Of a stretch of 64,000 nt of DNA, positions 61,751 through 64,000 are shown piece by piece; position 1 is the stretch's first letter, and the number at the start of each line of letters is the position of its first letter. This DNA comes from Laguncularia racemosa (lineage: Eukaryota > Streptophyta > Magnoliopsida > Myrtales > Combretaceae). Location: assembly GCA_037954665.1 (NCBI GenBank), contig JBBMOL010000439.1, forward strand, positions 186,001 through 250,000, written 5' to 3'. The notes under the pieces are model-generated. The model did not search any database and was not told the DNA's origin. It saw only the letters and a program-made list of their open reading frames with translations. The translations under genes and the position numbers were made by a program.

Positions 61751-63400
61751 TAAGAGCCCCAAGCTGGAAAGCAGCATTTTTATTTCATCTTCAGTCATTA
61801 AGCAACACAAAGTATCATTTGGCTCTCTAGGGATAAGGTTTAGGATTGCATCAAAGACAATTCCCTAATTTTTGTCACCATCCAATTAGAAAAGGTTTAT
61901 ATAGTAATCTTTAAACATTGACATGATTGCCTCTTCATCCTCTATCCAAACATTCCCATTGTTCTTTAGTCTTAAGATTTTGTTTCTTTTCCTGCTCATT
62001 AAGGTGGAATTATGAAAGAATTTTGTATTCTTTTCTCTCTCCTTTAACCAACTTACCTTCGAATGTTGTTGCCAAAATAACTCCTCTCGCTTCCAATGAA
62101 GTTCTAGTCTTTCAATTAAATGCCTCTCCTCCTCTCTATCCATTTCACTTCCTTTTTTTTTTCTTTTAATTTCCCTTAGTTCCCTTTTTATTCTATTAAT
62201 TTCAATCTTGTTGTTTTGAAAGGCAGCATAACTCCATTCACTTAACTTCACTCAGCATTTTCTCAACTTAAAACCAAGTGGGAAGGGGTGAGTACTTGGT
62301 GGATTTTCATTCTAGACCGTTTAGATAAATTTGCCACAATCTTCAAAGGTGGTTCACATATTTTCAATTTTAAACGTTTTTCTTCCCTTCTTATCTGTAA
62401 GGTTTGTATTCACAATTAGAGCGACATGATTTGACCTCACCATTTCACTATGCAGTACTTGGGTTTTTGAGAACTTATGTAACCATTTAAGGAATCCAAG
62501 AGCTATGTCAATTCTTTCTAATACCATTATATCTTCCTCTCTTTTGTTTGACTAAGTAAAAGAGGGTCCTTGAAAGCCTAAATCATTCAAGTTTGCCTTA
62601 ATAATCATTAAATTGAATTGCTCCATCAGAAGGCTACGTTTGGACATTCTGCCTTCCTTTTCAAAATCATACATGATTTCATTAAAGTCCTTAACACAAA
62701 ACTACGAAGCAACTAAATTAGATCCAATCTGTTTTGGTTCTCTCCACAAACCCTAGCAATACTGTAAATTCATATCAACGTAAATCTAAGACATGTGAGC
62801 AAAGAAGGATCCATCCAATAGATGTACCAATGATTTGATATGGTTTTTGCTAGATCTTTGAACATTTAATGTGACATCATATGTCCACCAAAGAGCCAAT
62901 CCACCAGATAACCCTATAGGGGCACATAAAATTCATTTACAAACCTCATTCTTTTTCTTAGATTTTAAAGCTTCCTCGTCAAGTTTTTCATTTCCATTAA
63001 GAAAACTACACTCAAATTATTCTTCTTAATGAGATCCTAAAGATATTGAACTATCAAGTGGAGCCCTACACCTTGATAGTTCCAACCTATGATGATCATG
63101 GCCCCCTGTGGTTGATTTTAGCTGCCAGCACAACCATTTGGATCTTCTTCAACGGGGAGAATCGGTACATTTATCAAATTCATTGATATTAAGTTCATTG
63201 AATCTTCTTTTGAACTTGATTTCTTTTTCCTACTTGCAAACTTTCTTGTCTTCCTACCTGTCTTCTTTGGAGACTTCTTCTTAAATGTAGACTTAATTGT
63301 ATTAGACTTATCAAATTTCAATCTTTTTATTGGGCCTAGTTGTAACTCCTCTACATGCCTTTTTGATTGCTAATGTTTAAAGAGCAGGTATAATGCGAGA

Positions 63401-64000
63401 TAAGGATGGTCTGAGAAGGTTTAGGCTTATGTGTGATCTGGGTGGTAAGTGAAGAAATTCAAGCACATATTGACTTTAGGTATTTGAGAGTTGTGGTAGG
63501 TGGCGTTCATGTGCAATTGATGATAGGGATAGTGAATTTATTTGCATGTGCCGCAATCGGGATTCGACTCATAGTGGAAAATTGTCTCCCCGTAACAATA
63601 TAGATTACTAGATATGAAGTAAACCTATGCTAGGAGATACAATGATGTGAGGAAATTTTGACTTTAATGGAAATTCTGACTTCGTTGATCGCAGGTAACA
63701 ATATGGAACTGGACTATATGAACATAGCAACACAAATACTCAAAATTGGATTATAAGAACATAGCACCAACACAGCATATGCGAGAAAATTCATGAATAG
63801 AGTAAAACCTAAATTACAATACGAAAACAGAATAGAACTGGACTATGTGAACACTACAATGACAAAATAAACCATGAACTAGACTCAACTACACTAATAT
63901 AATGATGAAGATTAATCTACAACTATACAGCAACAACAAATACTCAAAACGAGACTATAAGCATAAGACTAGTATTTCATAGCATCAACAAGACTTAGTG
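63401..64000. other. Window end, nothing recognised
   Basis: No coding, RNA or repeat feature could be supported here. Confidence 0.4.

Larger units (their letters stand above)
58741..63400 (-). mobile_element. L1-type LINE with EN, RT and RNase H, antisense, inactive
   Basis: Read from right to left the element holds a basic ORF1-end or linker (63321-63118, Lys/Ser-rich), an apurinic-type endonuclease starting MIIIGWNYQG (63099), the EN-RT linker (open 62251-61886, with WLKEREKNTKFFHNS), RT blocks (61679-61491, NIVLIPKCVSPQEIGHFQPI; 61206-60970, GLRQRNPLSPYLFIL and FANDSLFF), a post-RT region and an RNase H-like domain starting IKLNTNGS near 59285. The tail is (TAA)n. The RT catalytic box is FANDSLFF instead of FADDSLFF, so one catalytic Asp is lost. 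Stops occur in every domain. The 5' end is not defined. Confidence 0.85.

Overview
The window looks like nuclear DNA of a flowering plant, most likely a eudicot. It is AT-rich, its genes have many GT-AG introns, one gene is plastid-targeted, another belongs to the pollen-wall pathway, and most of the rest is transposable-element (TE) debris. Everything here was read by eye from the sequence; no database search was possible.

I could rebuild four protein genes and one tRNA. (1) 5610-6938 (+) is a two-exon type III polyketide synthase of the LAP5/PKSB (sporopollenin) type, 389 aa, with Cys164, His305 and Asn338 intact. (2) 9640-15428 (-) is a six-exon gene for a 272-aa ERD2-related (K/HDEL-receptor family) seven-helix protein. 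(3) 34367-34768 (+) is a single-exon gene for a 133-aa plant membrane protein that I recognise as a conserved type but cannot name. (4) 48508-54657 (-) is a nine-exon plastid triosephosphate isomerase of 307 aa. A tRNA-Gly(GCC) lies at 38595-38665 (-). The four protein genes are not functionally linked.

Layout: 1-3.8 kb, decayed Ty3/gypsy element. 4.87-5.27 kb, long alternating (TG)-rich tract just upstream of the polyketide synthase. 7.25-8.5 kb, antisense LINE fragment. 9.6-15.7 kb, ERD2-related gene, with a hAT-type MITE in its largest intron and another MITE directly upstream of its TATA box. 17.5-18.1 kb, RNase H-like remnant. 20.5-21.3 kb, TIR element. 21.68-33.07 kb, a large Mutator-like element (MULE copy 1). 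34.4 kb, small membrane-protein gene. 37.6-38.06 kb, a fresh 229-bp tandem duplication. 38.7-46.57 kb, MULE copy 2. 46.6-47.2 kb, another TIR element. 48.5-54.7 kb, triosephosphate isomerase. 55.5-56.9 kb, hAT transposase pseudogene. 58.7-63.4 kb, LINE with endonuclease, reverse transcriptase and RNase H, antisense.

The most interesting part is 21.7-46.6 kb. Two related MULEs each carry a mudrA-type transposase pseudogene facing a plant-mobile-domain (PMD/MAIN-like) pseudogene, followed by an array of AT-rich repeats of about 147 bp. Copy 1 was invaded by a 2,123-bp LTR (TG...CA ends, 5-bp target duplication), and copy 2 keeps the empty site. The right end of copy 1, together with the promoter and first 48 codons of the neighbouring membrane-protein gene, was duplicated in tandem. 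The left duplicate then lost about 1.96 kb, leaving a truncated, chimeric gene copy inside the apparent element.
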